From: an uncultured Oscillospiraceae bacterium
GTDB lineage: Bacteria > Bacillota > Clostridia > Oscillospirales > Oscillospiraceae
Direction of reading: 5' to 3'
Assembly (NCBI GenBank): GCA_944387775.1
Contig: CALXGE010000013.1
Span: 1 to 35,535 of the forward strand
DNA length: 35,535 bases
Shown here: positions 22,794 to 31,300 of the stretch, piece by piece
Layout of the letters: the number at the start of each line of letters is the position of its first letter
Position numbering within the stretch: the first letter of the stretch is position 1
Program-made: the position numbers and the translations under genes
The notes under the pieces: model-generated
What the model saw: only the letters and a program-made list of their open reading frames with translations
Told to the model about the DNA's origin: nothing
Database searches by the model: none

Positions 22794-23722
22794 CAATTTT
22801 CTGCGCTGGAGTCCGCGATGATGCCCGACTGGGCAAAATAGCTCCGGGCCTCCTCCGCGTCCCGCATGATCTGCTGCCGCAGGGCCTCCAGGTCGTCAAA
22901 GCGATGCTCCGGCCGCAGCATTTTCAGGAACTCCACCCGGCAGGTCTCACCGTAAAGTCCCAGCTTCTCATCCAACAGATGGCTCTCCACGGTGACACTG
23001 CCGTTTACATCCACTGTGGGCCGGACGCCTACATTGGTGACAGCAGGAAACACTTGATCGTCCACCGTCACCCGGGCGGCATAGACCCCATAGGCGGGCA
23101 CTAGGTGCCCCTCCGGCGGAATCAGGTTGATGGTGGGGGCTCCCAGCCGGGAGCCAAGGCCCTTGCCGTGGCGGACGGTACCGGTGAGGGAGTAGGGCCG
23201 GCCCAGGAAGCGGCGGGCGTTCTCCACATCCCCCGCCTCCAGTAGTCCCCGGATGTGGGTGGAGCTGACGGTGACACCGTCCAAGGTGACGGCGGGGATG
23301 ATGTCGCAGCCGATGCCCAGCTGCTCCGCCTTCCGGGAGAGGAGCGTGGGAGTGCCGGAGTTCTTGTGGCCAAAGCGAAAGCTGTGGCCTGCCACCAGCC
23401 ATCCGGCCCGGTACCTCTGGGCCAGCATCAGGACAAAGTCCACCCAGGGCATGGTCATCATCTCCTGGTCGAAGGGGGCCACGATGACCTCCTCAATACC
23501 GAAGAGCTCCCGCACTGCCTGACAGCGCTCCTCCGGTGTGGTGAGCAGAGGAACCGGCACGCCGGTGACGAACTCCCGGGGGGAGCGATCGAAGGTAAAC
23601 ACCGCAGGGGTGAACCCCTTCTCTCTGGAGCGGTCCACCGCCCGGCGCAGCAGGGCCTGGTGGCCCAGATGGACCCCGTCGAAGAAGCCCAAAGCAATCA
23701 CTTTTCTGTTTTCCTGGTCCAT
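22793..23722 (-). CDS. ribF: Bifunctional riboflavin kinase/FMN adenylyltransferase
   Basis: Makes FMN from riboflavin and then FAD. 309 residues, the normal bacterial length. The N-terminal adenylyltransferase domain has GFFDGVHLGH (12-21), VAGHSFRFG and SSTHIR. The C-terminal kinase domain has GLGSRLGAPTINL, TNVGVRPTV and the catalytic Glu in VESHLLD. ATG at 23722 with a modest GGAGGGAT upstream. Second gene of the truB-ribF pair, an arrangement common in Firmicutes; 33 nt separate them. Flavin supply also serves the flavoproteins elsewhere in the window, though that is general metabolism. Confidence 0.97.
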   Translation of the reverse strand: MDQENRKVIALGFFDGVHLGHQALLRRAVDRSREKGFTPAVFTFDRSPREFVTGVPVPLLTTPEERCQAVRELFGIEEVIVAPFDQEMMTMPWVDFVLMLAQRYRAGWLVAGHSFRFGHKNSGTPTLLSRKAEQLGIGCDIIPAVTLDGVTVSSTHIRGLLEAGDVENARRFLGRPYSLTGTVRHGKGLGSRLGAPTINLIPPEGHLVPAYGVYAARVTVDDQVFPAVTNVGVRPTVDVNGSVTVESHLLDEKLGLYGETCRVEFLKMLRPEHRFDDLEALRQQIMRDAEEARSYFAQSGIIADSSAEN

Positions 23723-23755
23723 GGGAGATCCCTCCGCTCGGTGGAAATAGGCGGC

Positions 23756-24625
23756 TCAGCCGCCGAAGAAGTTTTTGACAGAGACCAGCTGCCCGTTGGT
23801 CTGACGGCTCAGACACAGGAAATCCCCTTCCTGGCTGTAGACCCGGTAGAGCTGCCCCTCCGCCAGGTCCCGGACAGGGATCGGATTCCCGTTGCGGCAG
23901 AGCTTTTCCTGCCGGGGGGAGGGGAGAATATAGGCCTCATATCGGCGGAAAAAGCTGTCCGTGGGCAGCAGCAGGGCTTCCTTTTCCTCCATCACCTGCT
24001 CCAGCTTTACCGCCTCCGACAGGGTGAACCCTGCCGCCATAGTCCGCCGCAGACTGTACATGCAGCCGCCGCAGCCCAGAGCCTCACCGATATCGTGGCA
24101 AAGCGTGCGGACATAGGTGCCCTTGGAGCAGCGGATCCGCAGGAGGTAGTCTCTCTCCCCGGTCTGCTCCAAAACTTCCAGGGCATAGATGGTTATCGGC
24201 CGGGGCTCCCGGTGGATCTCCTTCCCTGCTCTTGCCAGCTCGTAGAGCTTTTTGCCATCCCGCTTGATGGCGGAGAACATGGGGGGGATCTGGGCGATGG
24301 GGCCGGTAAAGCGGGGCAGCACCGCCTCCAGCGCAGCCCGGTCAGGGATGGTGGCAGACTCTGACAAGATCTCCCCGGTGGTATCCTGAGTGTTGGTGAC
24401 AAGGCCCAGCCGCAGTCCGGCAATATATTCCTTGTCCCCTTTTTCCGCGAACTCCACAGCCTTCGTAGCATTCCCTACAAACACCGGCAGAACGCCGGTG
24501 GCCATGGGGTCCAGCGTACCGCCGTGGCCGATGCGCCGCTCTTTCAGGATGCCCCGGAGCTTGGCGCATACATCCATGCTGGTCCATTCTTCCGGTTTGT
24601 CAATAATGATAATGCCGTTTGCCAT
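23756..24625 (-). CDS. truB: tRNA pseudouridine-55 synthase
   Basis: Converts U55 of the tRNA T-loop to pseudouridine. 289 residues. The catalytic motif GHGGTLDPMATGVLP places the nucleophile Asp at residue 39. KGTYVRTLCHDIG and the preceding RIRCS segment are the family's second and third motifs, and a C-terminal PUA-like region completes it. ATG at 24625 with AGGAGG 6 nt upstream. Followed by ribF. Separated from the upstream foldase gene by a hairpin at 24663-24694. Confidence 0.97.
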   Translation of the reverse strand: MANGIIIIDKPEEWTSMDVCAKLRGILKERRIGHGGTLDPMATGVLPVFVGNATKAVEFAEKGDKEYIAGLRLGLVTNTQDTTGEILSESATIPDRAALEAVLPRFTGPIAQIPPMFSAIKRDGKKLYELARAGKEIHREPRPITIYALEVLEQTGERDYLLRIRCSKGTYVRTLCHDIGEALGCGGCMYSLRRTMAAGFTLSEAVKLEQVMEEKEALLLPTDSFFRRYEAYILPSPRQEKLCRNGNPIPVRDLAEGQLYRVYSQEGDFLCLSRQTNGQLVSVKNFFGG

Positions 24626-24662
24626 AGCGCCTCCTGTTATAAAACGGGAAATATCGCGGCGA

Positions 24663-24694
24663 GGGCCTCCGTCAAACCATTTTGACGGAGGCCC
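24663..24694 (-). terminator. Hairpin between the foldase gene and truB
   Basis: A perfect 14-bp stem (24663-24676 with 24681-24694) with a CCAT loop lies after the foldase stop codons and before truB. The T-run on the minus strand is poor, so some read-through into truB is possible. Confidence 0.6.
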
Positions 24695-24791
24695 TTCGCA
24701 TCCAAACGAGGGAACGGTTTATTAACCGTTTTCCCCACTGTTTTCTCCGGCAGCGCCGTTAGCGGCATTACCGGAAGCACTGTCTGCGCCG

Positions 24792-26039
24792 TTACTTGTT
24801 GGTAGAACCTGTGTTGTCGGTTGCACCATTGCTGCCGGTGGTATTTCCGGCAGTATTTCCGGTGGTATCACCAGCGGAACTGTCCTCGCCTTCCGCGGTC
24901 TCGTCGGGAGCCAGCTGGCCCATGCGGTCAAGATAGTCGGAATAGAAAGTGCCGGCATCGAAATCATCCAGCTTCTCGCTGTAGGTGACCTCTACATCAG
25001 CCATTTCCAGCTCGATGAGGGACTGGAGATGCTGCTCTGCCAGGGCCCGCTTCTGCTCAGGATACTCCTTGAGACCCTCGGTAAGATCTTTGCGCAGAAT
25101 GATGTGGTAACCATAATCGCTCTGGATGATGTCGCTGATCTCGCCGGGCTCCAGAGCGGCGGCGGTGTCCTCAAAGATCTCCACCATGGTACCGGGCGTA
25201 TAGATGTAGCCGGTGGGGTTGGTCTCACGACCGGTGTCTTCGCTGTACTCGTCTGCCAGCTGGGCAAACAAAGTTTCAGGATCGTCGGAAGCCCGCAGCT
25301 GCTTAAGCAGATCGTTGGCAGTATCCAGCTTGGCAGCAATCTGGTCGGAGGGAATGGCTGTCCCAGTAGTGGGATCGACGGTAGCCAGGAGGATATGATC
25401 GGCGTAGACGCCGTATTCGTTATAGTCCTCCTCTGCCAGGTACAGAGGGCTGCCTTCCTCAAGCACCAAGTCGGTCATACCGTCAAAGAGATAGGCGGCG
25501 GAAGAGATGCGGTCAAAAGCCTCCTGGGTGAGTCCCAGCTGATAGAGATACTTTTCAAAAGCTTCTTCGCTGCCAAGATCCTCCACGGCGGCTGCGTGAG
25601 AATCTTTGATAGCAGCTTTATCTTCGTCGGTCAGGGAAATGTCATACTCCTTGGCCATGGTTTCAATGGTGGAATAGAACTTGATCGTATCCTCTGACTG
25701 CTCCCGGGCAAATTCGCTGAGGGTCTTGCCGTCAGCAAGCTCGCCGGACCAGACAAGGGAGGTGCCGTCCTCGGAGACAAGGTCGGAATAGGAGCCGTAG
25801 TAGTTATAGGCGGTGAGAAGCTGATAATCAATGGAGCTGCAGTTGTAGGTGGTCCAGTAGAAGTACAGCTCTGCTGAAATGGGATTGCCGTCCACTTCCA
25901 TCAGAGTTTCGTCTGGGGCAATACCAGTAATGTCGTAATAGATTCCGGAAGGAGCGGTACCGCCCGTCTTGCTTTCTCCGCAGCCAGCGCATAAAAGTAC
26001 CATGGTCATCGCCAGCAGCGCGCAGATGATTTTTTTCAT
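24792..26039 (-). CDS. PrsA-like parvulin foldase lipoprotein, low-complexity tail probably frameshifted
   Basis: Extracytoplasmic peptidyl-prolyl isomerase of 415 residues that helps exported proteins fold. A lipoprotein signal peptide ends in LLCAGC. A SurA/PrsA-type helical domain spans about 40-210. The parvulin domain, about 225-340, has ADHILL, LADEYSED and SDYGYHIIL. The tail is rich in Thr, Gly, Asn and Ser (TTGNTAGNTTG). It stops at 24792, but the neighbouring frame continues at once with a similar low-complexity Ser-Gly-Asn-Ala stretch to 24722, so a one-base shift near 24795 has probably truncated it. ATG at 26039 with a TGAGGA site upstream. An own promoter precedes it. Confidence 0.93.
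   Translation of the reverse strand: MKKIICALLAMTMVLLCAGCGESKTGGTAPSGIYYDITGIAPDETLMEVDGNPISAELYFYWTTYNCSSIDYQLLTAYNYYGSYSDLVSEDGTSLVWSGELADGKTLSEFAREQSEDTIKFYSTIETMAKEYDISLTDEDKAAIKDSHAAAVEDLGSEEAFEKYLYQLGLTQEAFDRISSAAYLFDGMTDLVLEEGSPLYLAEEDYNEYGVYADHILLATVDPTTGTAIPSDQIAAKLDTANDLLKQLRASDDPETLFAQLADEYSEDTGRETNPTGYIYTPGTMVEIFEDTAAALEPGEISDIIQSDYGYHIILRKDLTEGLKEYPEQKRALAEQHLQSLIELEMADVEVTYSEKLDDFDAGTFYSDYLDRMGQLAPDETAEGEDSSAGDTTGNTAGNTTGSNGATDNTGSTNK
24831..24866 (-). repeat. 12-nt tandem repeat in the tail of the foldase gene
   Basis: Three adjacent 12-nt units (24831-24842, 24843-24854, 24855-24866) encode variants of Thr-Thr/Ala-Gly-Asn/Ser. The two left-hand differences are single bases. 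The unit is a multiple of three, so copy-number change alone would keep the frame; the frameshift seen nearby must have another cause. Confidence 0.7.
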
Positions 26040-26136
26040 GTACAGGTTCCTCACTTGCATTCAGATAGTCGGTTTGCTGCCGGTATACTGTTGGGAATGA
26101 TCCTCACAGCTGGACCGGCGCACATCACAATAAAAC

Positions 26137-26165
26137 ATATTACCATGACTGGCAGTAGGATGCAA
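26137..26165 (-). promoter_or_regulatory. Promoter for the PrsA-like gene
   Basis: Minus strand: TTGCAT (26165-26160), exactly 17 nt, TAATAT (26142-26137), about 97 nt before the ATG. The 5' leader of about 90 nt shows no hairpin I can define. Confidence 0.6.
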
Positions 26166-26232
26166 TCTCTTTTTCGGCAGAATGCCCATTATTATAACAG
26201 GAATATAACGAAGCTGCCTGATGAGGGGCTGC

Positions 26233-27003
26233 TTATCTCCGGCTGAGGTCCTGCTGAATGATACGCTTGAGACCTTCCACGCCTACCCGAACGGCGGCGG
26301 AGGTGTCCTCACTCATCTTTTGGTCCAGACCGGCAGCCTCCCGCTCCTGGTTCCACACCACATGGAAGCAGCTGCCGCAGCGGACGCCGAGGGCGGCGGC
26401 CACTACAAACAGCGCCGCAGACTCCATCTCACTGGCCTTGACGCCCAGCCGCTTCCAGGCCTCCCACTTGTTCAGCAGTTCATAGCTGACGGGCATTCTG
26501 GCGGGACTGTGCTGGCCGTAGAAGCTGTCCTTACACTGGACTACTCCGGTGTGGCAGGTTTTGCCCATGGCACGGGCGGCCTCCGCCAGGGCGGCGGTGA
26601 TGCCGAAGTCTGCCACCGCCGGGAACTCAATGGGGGCGTACTCCCGGCTGGTATGCTCAAAGCGGATGGCCCCAGTGGCCACCACAATGTCTCCGGACTG
26701 GACATTCAGATCAATACCGCCGCAGGTGCCCACGCGGATGAAGGTGTCTGCTCCGATGGCGGTGAGCTCCTCCATGGCGATAGCGGCGGAGGGACCGCCG
26801 ATGCCGGTGGAGCATACGGACACCTTTTCCCCGAGGAGGGTGCCGGTATAGATGGTATATTCCCGGTTTTGACTGACAAAGGCCGGGTTGTCAAAGAGAG
26901 CGGCGATGGATGCGCACCGGCCCGGGTCACCAGGCAGAATGCAGTAACGCCCCACATCTCCCGGGGCACAGTTGATATGGTATTGTTTTTCCAGCTGCTG
27001 CAT
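26233..27003 (-). CDS. udp: Uridine phosphorylase
   Basis: Nucleoside phosphorylase of the NP-I family, 256 residues, that splits uridine with phosphate to uracil and ribose 1-phosphate in pyrimidine salvage. Landmarks are GDPGR (25-29), the phosphate and ribose loop [12 protein letters not shown] (65-76), RVGTCGGI (90-97) and SEMESAALF near 195. The length and [12 protein letters not shown] region favour uridine phosphorylase over purine nucleoside phosphorylase, though specificity is inference. The ATG at 27003 has AAGGAGGAG upstream. A longer frame to 27102 crosses the promoter. Divergent from the phosphodiester glycosidase gene. Confidence 0.92.
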   Translation of the reverse strand: MQQLEKQYHINCAPGDVGRYCILPGDPGRCASIAALFDNPAFVSQNREYTIYTGTLLGEKVSVCSTGIGGPSAAIAMEELTAIGADTFIRVGTCGGIDLNVQSGDIVVATGAIRFEHTSREYAPIEFPAVADFGITAALAEAARAMGKTCHTGVVQCKDSFYGQHSPARMPVSYELLNKWEAWKRLGVKASEMESAALFVVAAALGVRCGSCFHVVWNQEREAAGLDQKMSEDTSAAVRVGVEGLKRIIQQDLSRR

Positions 27004-27088
27004 AGACTCCTCCTTCTTTGGGGCGGGTCCGTTGCAATTGTGATTGGATGAGCCGGACCCGGGTGAAAGGAACATGGATAATATTGAC

Positions 27089-27118
27089 ATTATATCACGC
27101 AAAAGGACACCTTTTCAA
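27089..27118 (-). promoter_or_regulatory. Promoter for uridine phosphorylase
   Basis: Minus strand: TTGAAA (27118-27113), 18 nt, perfect TATAAT (27094-27089), about 86 nt before the ATG. Divergent from the promoter at 27161-27189. Confidence 0.6.
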
Positions 27119-27160
27119 GCGCAGCTGCCGCCGGACGGTAAGTTTTCCCCGGGGCGGAGG

Positions 27161-27189
27161 TGGACATTTCCGGAAAGCTGTGCTATAGT
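27161..27189 (+). promoter_or_regulatory. Promoter for the phosphodiester glycosidase-SLH gene
   Basis: TGGACA (27161-27166), exactly 17 nt, TATAGT (27184-27189), 55 nt before the ATG at 27245. Both boxes are one base from consensus. Confidence 0.65.
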
Positions 27190-27244
27190 AGATTCGTTGT
27201 TATTATGTCAAGTACCCTATGGACAAGCAGAAAAGGAGATCCCC

Positions 27245-29497
27245 ATGAAGAAAGCACTTTCCCTGATCCTGGCGGTGGCCCTTGTACTGACGCTGGCCCC
27301 CGCCGCCTGGGCATACTCCGACGCCTACGGCGAGGAGGTATGGCTTCAGGACACCCAGATCCATGATGGTGTCACCCTCAGTGACAATATCTATTGGAGC
27401 AACTATTACTCCGACCTTCGCCACGAGTACTATCTCACCTACTCCCCCGGGGATACGGTGACCGCAGCGGCGGCCTACGGCGCCTCCGTATGCGACCGTA
27501 TTACCGCCGCCACTGCCGCACAGACCTACGAGGCGGAGGGTTACCGGGTAGTAGGAGCCATCAACGGCGATTTCTATGATACCGCCACCGGCTACCCCCT
27601 GGGACTGCTGGTATCCGAAGGGGAGATCCTCTCCGGTTCCTCCAACTACTATGCTGTGGGCTTCCGCTCCGACGGCTCCGCTGTCATGGGAAGTCCCAAC
27701 CTCCAGATCACTCTTACCAGCCGGGGACAGAACCTGTCTCTCGCTGCCATCAATAAGCCCCGTGTGGAAAACGGCGGTGTGACCATGCTGACCTACGACT
27801 TCCGCAATGACCACACCACCGGCACCACCACCGCCGGCGTCAGCGTCATTGCCACCATCATTGACGGCTATGCGGAGATCGGCGGCGAGATGCTGCTGCA
27901 GGTGGACCAGGTGGTGGAGGACACCTCCGCTCTGGCCATCGGCGAGGACCAGGTGGTTCTCACCACCGCTCTCACCGGCTATACCCAGGGCCTGACGCTG
28001 CTGCGGAGCATGATGCCCGGCGAGACCTTCACCGTCAGCTTCACTGCCAATGAGGACTGGATGGATGTCACCGAGGCCGTCGGTGCGCTGTACCTGCTGG
28101 TGGACAACGGCGTGGTCCAGAGCGGCTTTGCCAAGGGCAACGCGCCCCGCACCGCGGTGGGTCTTACCGCTGACGGCGATGTGGTGCTCTACACCGTGGA
28201 CGGCCGCCAGAGCGGCTACAGCCTGGGATCCTCCATGAGCGTGCTGGCCCAGCGAATGGTGGAACTGGGCTGTGTTACCGCCGTGTGCATGGATGGCGGC
28301 GGTTCCACCACCATGGCAGCCTCTACCCCGGACAGTGACTACGCCCAGCTGCTCAACTCCCCCAGTGATGGTTCCCAGCGGAAGGTGAGCAACCACCTGC
28401 TGCTCCTGGCCGACGGCGAGCCCACAGAGGATCCGGATCACGTATATCTCTCTGCCAGTGCCCCTGTGGTCCTGGCGGGCCATACCGTAGAGCTCACCGC
28501 CAACTTGGTGGACAGCGCCTACTTCCCCATGGAGGATGAGGAGGTGACCCTCTCCGCCAGTGCCGGCGAGATTGTGGACAACACCTTTATTGCTCCGGCG
28601 GAGGGCGGCACCGTCATCATTGCCGCCGAGTGGGAGGATCTGGTAACCTACCTTGAGATCCAGGTCATTGACAGCCCCGACAGCATGACCGTGAAGCGGG
28701 GCAACACCGCCGTCACCTCCCTGACCATGGTGCCCGGTGAGACGGCGGAGCTGTCCGTGTCCGTGATCTATAACCATCTGGAGCTGGAGACCACTCCCGC
28801 GGACTTCATCTGGAGCGTGGATCCTGCTTTGGGTACCATTGATGAAAACGGCGTGCTGCACACCAACTATGCCGAGGGCCAGGGCGTTATCACTGTGACC
28901 AAGGGCACATCCACAGTTACTATCCCGCTGACCATTGATGCCGACTCTCCCTTCGTGGATACCGAGGGCCACTGGGGCAGCGCCTATATGGCGGCCCTCT
29001 ACCACCAGGGTATCTTCACCGGCGTGACGGTGGAGGATAAGCTCTACGCCTACCCGGACCAGGCTGTGACCCGTATGGAATTTGCAGTGCTCCTCTGCCG
29101 GTATATGGGCATCAACACCGCCGATTACTCCACCGTTGAGGTGCCCTTTGCCGACATGGATCAGGTGGACTCCTGGGCTGCTGACGCGGTGCGGGCCATG
29201 TACGCCCTGGGCATCGTGGGCGGTTCTACGGTAGACGGACAGCTGGTGTTCAGCCCCAATACCACCCTTACCCGGGCGGAGGCGGTGACCATGCTGGGAC
29301 GGATGCAGGACTATGAGGGCGTGGTTCCCGCGGATCTGTCTGTGTTCTCCGATGCCGCCTCTGTGCCGCCCTACGCGCTGGAATACTTCCAGACCATGGT
29401 GACCCTGGGGGTCATCGGCGGCAGCGATGGAAAGCTGGATCCCAACGGTGCCCTGACCCGGGCCGCCGTCTGTAAGATCCTGGCCACCATGCCCTGA
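27245..29497 (+). CDS. Secreted phosphodiester glycosidase (NAGPA family) with SLH anchor
   Basis: Cell-surface protein of 750 residues. A signal peptide (1-23) ends in PAAWA. The phosphodiester-glycosidase (NAGPA/DUF2233) domain spans about 65-395 with AINGDFYD (105-112) and CMDGGGSTTM (348-357). Two Ig-like beta domains (about 400-565) follow, then three SLH repeats from residue 570 (first FVDTEGHW) that should bind secondary cell-wall polymer. NAGPA-type enzymes cut phosphodiester-linked GlcNAc or related sugars, so a wall-polymer or teichoic-acid-like substrate is plausible but unproven. The ATG at 27245 follows AAAGGAG by 6 nt. It has its own promoter and terminator. Single-gene unit, divergent from udp. 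Confidence 0.94.
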   Translation: MKKALSLILAVALVLTLAPAAWAYSDAYGEEVWLQDTQIHDGVTLSDNIYWSNYYSDLRHEYYLTYSPGDTVTAAAAYGASVCDRITAATAAQTYEAEGYRVVGAINGDFYDTATGYPLGLLVSEGEILSGSSNYYAVGFRSDGSAVMGSPNLQITLTSRGQNLSLAAINKPRVENGGVTMLTYDFRNDHTTGTTTAGVSVIATIIDGYAEIGGEMLLQVDQVVEDTSALAIGEDQVVLTTALTGYTQGLTLLRSMMPGETFTVSFTANEDWMDVTEAVGALYLLVDNGVVQSGFAKGNAPRTAVGLTADGDVVLYTVDGRQSGYSLGSSMSVLAQRMVELGCVTAVCMDGGGSTTMAASTPDSDYAQLLNSPSDGSQRKVSNHLLLLADGEPTEDPDHVYLSASAPVVLAGHTVELTANLVDSAYFPMEDEEVTLSASAGEIVDNTFIAPAEGGTVIIAAEWEDLVTYLEIQVIDSPDSMTVKRGNTAVTSLTMVPGETAELSVSVIYNHLELETTPADFIWSVDPALGTIDENGVLHTNYAEGQGVITVTKGTSTVTIPLTIDADSPFVDTEGHWGSAYMAALYHQGIFTGVTVEDKLYAYPDQAVTRMEFAVLLCRYMGINTADYSTVEVPFADMDQVDSWAADAVRAMYALGIVGGSTVDGQLVFSPNTTLTRAEAVTMLGRMQDYEGVVPADLSVFSDAASVPPYALEYFQTMVTLGVIGGSDGKLDPNGALTRAAVCKILATMP

Positions 29498-29532
29498 TGA
29501 TATAAAGCTGAATTGACAGAATAAATGAAAGA

Positions 29533-29570
29533 GCCGCCCCGACGTGCACTGCACGCCGGGGCGGCTTTTT
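29533..29570 (+). terminator. Terminator of the phosphodiester glycosidase gene
   Basis: A 9-bp GC stem (29533-29541 with 29557-29565), with a further 6-bp inner stem after one mismatch, is followed by five T (29566-29570). It lies 35 nt beyond the stop and 24 nt before the converging azoreductase end. Confidence 0.88.
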
Positions 29571-29593
29571 CGCAAAATTAAGTGGACCTATAA

Positions 29594-30199
29594 TCAGAAG
29601 GTCTCAGCCATTTTCTCTGCCTGCTCGATAGCCTGGGCCATGATGGTCGTTTTGTCGTTGCGGATGTCGTCCAGCCCCTGGGCGGTGAGACACTGGAAGG
29701 AGGGAATGCCGTACATGACGCACAAGGCCTCCAGCTGACGGGCCCCCATCTCCATCCAGGAGATCTCCGGAATAGAGAAATCTCCGCCCCGGGTGGTGAT
29801 GAAAAGGAGTTTCTCCGCCCGGCACAGTCCCACGCTGCGGCCCAGGTCGTCATAGCCGAAGGTGATATTGGTCACCGAGATCCGCTCCAGATAGATCTTC
29901 AGGATAGCGGGGAAGGACAGATCCCAGAAGGGAGCGGCAATGACGATCCGCCCGGCGGCGGCGAACTGTATGGCAGGGGCGAAGATGGGGTCATCCAGCT
30001 TCCCGGCGCTCCACAGGGTATCCCGCTCCTCCAGCACCTCCGGGTACTGGGGAAGGAGCCGGTCCCGGCAGAGGTCCCGCTCTGTGATCACCGCTTCCGG
30101 ATGCTTCTGCTGCCACATCTCCAGAAAACGGCGTGCCAGCGGTAAGGTGCGGGACCGCGGGCCCCGTACGCAGGCGTTGATAAAGAGAAGGCCTTCCAT
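29594..30199 (-). CDS. NAD(P)H-dependent flavin oxidoreductase (azoreductase-like)
   Basis: Flavodoxin-fold oxidoreductase of 201 residues, AzoR/Flavodoxin_2 type, usually FMN-bound and NAD(P)H-dependent. The N-terminal strand LLFINACVRGPRSRT is the FMN phosphate loop position, the IVIAAPFWDLSFPAILK segment is the second flavin motif, and LFITTRGGDF the third. Substrates of the family are quinones and azo dyes; the real one is not known. ATG at 30199 with AGGAG upstream. It lies 53 nt after the radical SAM gene in the same direction, so it may be the second gene of that operon. Confidence 0.9.
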   Translation of the reverse strand: MEGLLFINACVRGPRSRTLPLARRFLEMWQQKHPEAVITERDLCRDRLLPQYPEVLEERDTLWSAGKLDDPIFAPAIQFAAAGRIVIAAPFWDLSFPAILKIYLERISVTNITFGYDDLGRSVGLCRAEKLLFITTRGGDFSIPEISWMEMGARQLEALCVMYGIPSFQCLTAQGLDDIRNDKTTIMAQAIEQAEKMAETF

Positions 30200-30252
30200 G
30201 ACAGTACACTCCTATGCTTCATTATTGTATGCAATGGGTGGAGGCTTTGTCC

Positions 30253-31128
30253 TCATACCCCTGTGAGGTCGAAGGGCGGGGTGTACTCCTCCTTGGCGGA
30301 GGAGGAGTCCTGGCAGTAGCCGTCCACAATGCCCAGGTTCTCCATGTACTGCAGGGAGGCCCGGTACTCCGCTCCGGTGACCCGGCGGCGCAGCAGCCCC
30401 TCCGCTCCCGGCTGAGGGGTGTACTGGGACATGAGGGAGAACAGCACCTGTCCGGGCTTAAAATGTTCTGCCACCCAGTCCATCACCGCCTTGGCGTTGT
30501 CCAGGGCTCCGGGCAGCAGCAGGTGGCGGATCACCACTCCCCGGCGGAGGAGGCCGTCCTCCAGCACGTAGTCCCCCACCTGGCGGTACATCTCCTCAAT
30601 GGCGGCGGTGGCCACGGGAAAGTAGTCTGCCGCGCCGCTGTACCGCTGGGCGAGGCCGCTGTCCGCGTACTTGAGGTCCGGAAGCCAGATCTGGACTTTC
30701 CCCTCCAGGCTCCGCAGCGTCTCCACCCGCTCATAGCCACCGGTGTTCCACACCACCGGTACCGGCAGGGGATCTTTCAGCGCCTCCCGGATGGCGGGAA
30801 CATAGGGGGTGGGGCTCACCAGGTTGATGTTGTGGGCTCCCTGGGCAATGAGGTCCTCAAAGATCTCCCGCAGCCGCTCCACGGTGACGGTTTTCCCGAA
30901 GTTCTCCCGGCTGATACTGCCGTTCTGACAGAATACGCACCGCAGGACGCACCCGGAGAAAAACACGGTGCCGCTGCCCTTTGTTCCGCTGATAGCAGGC
31001 TCCTCCCAGTAGTGGAGGGCGGCCCGGGCCACCACCGGCAGGGCCGGCATGCCGCAGAAGCCCTCCCCCCGCTCCTCCGTCCGCACCGCGCCGCAGCGCC
31101 GGGGACAGAGGGTACAGATCATGGCCAT
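30253..31128 (-). CDS. Radical SAM protein, PflX-type (COG1313-like)
   Basis: 291 residues. The [4Fe-4S] motif is CVLRCVFC (CxxxCxxC), set after GTVFFSGC. An N-terminal four-Cys region (CTLCPRRC and FCGM) is typical of PflX-like relatives of pyruvate formate-lyase activase. The GGYER segment and an AdoMet-binding region follow. The function of PflX is not known and no glycyl-radical enzyme is adjacent. The ATG at 31128 (MAMICTLC) is chosen because AAAGGAG lies 7 nt upstream; an ATG at 31146 is upstream of that site. Its promoter faces that of spoIIE. The azoreductase-like gene follows. Confidence 0.9.
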   Translation of the reverse strand: MAMICTLCPRRCGAVRTEERGEGFCGMPALPVVARAALHYWEEPAISGTKGSGTVFFSGCVLRCVFCQNGSISRENFGKTVTVERLREIFEDLIAQGAHNINLVSPTPYVPAIREALKDPLPVPVVWNTGGYERVETLRSLEGKVQIWLPDLKYADSGLAQRYSGAADYFPVATAAIEEMYRQVGDYVLEDGLLRRGVVIRHLLLPGALDNAKAVMDWVAEHFKPGQVLFSLMSQYTPQPGAEGLLRRRVTGAEYRASLQYMENLGIVDGYCQDSSSAKEEYTPPFDLTGV

Positions 31129-31176
31129 TGCTTTGCTCCTTTCCAAGCGGTCTGAGCCGCCGGCTTGTTTTTCTAT

Positions 31177-31205
31177 ATTGTAGCGGAAAGCCGCCTGCTG
31201 CGCAA
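31177..31205 (-). promoter_or_regulatory. Promoter for the radical SAM gene
   Basis: Minus strand: TTGCGC (31205-31200), exactly 17 nt, TACAAT (31182-31177), 48 nt before the ATG at 31128. Confidence 0.6.
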
Positions 31206-31261
31206 GAAGGAGGCCGGGTTTCCCCGGCTATTTCCCGACAGGCTTTTTCTGCCGCTCCTGC

Positions 31262-31267
31262 TACAAT
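31262..31267 (+). promoter_or_regulatory. Candidate -10 element for spoIIE
   Basis: TACAAT lies 33 nt before the spoIIE ATG. At the normal spacing there is no recognisable -35. A CCGACA (31235-31240) lies some 20 nt upstream of it and loosely resembles half of a Spo0A box, as expected for Spo0A-activated spoIIE promoters, but the match is weak. Confidence 0.3.
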
Positions 31268-31300
31268 GGTGTCCAGACCATCCGTGGAAGGGGACAAGCT

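Noticed and set aside
27203..29575. A 790-codon open frame on the minus strand opposite the phosphodiester glycosidase
   Set aside because: It is a long antisense shadow caused by high G+C. It has no ribosome binding site or recognisable domain, while the plus-strand protein has clear domains and signals.
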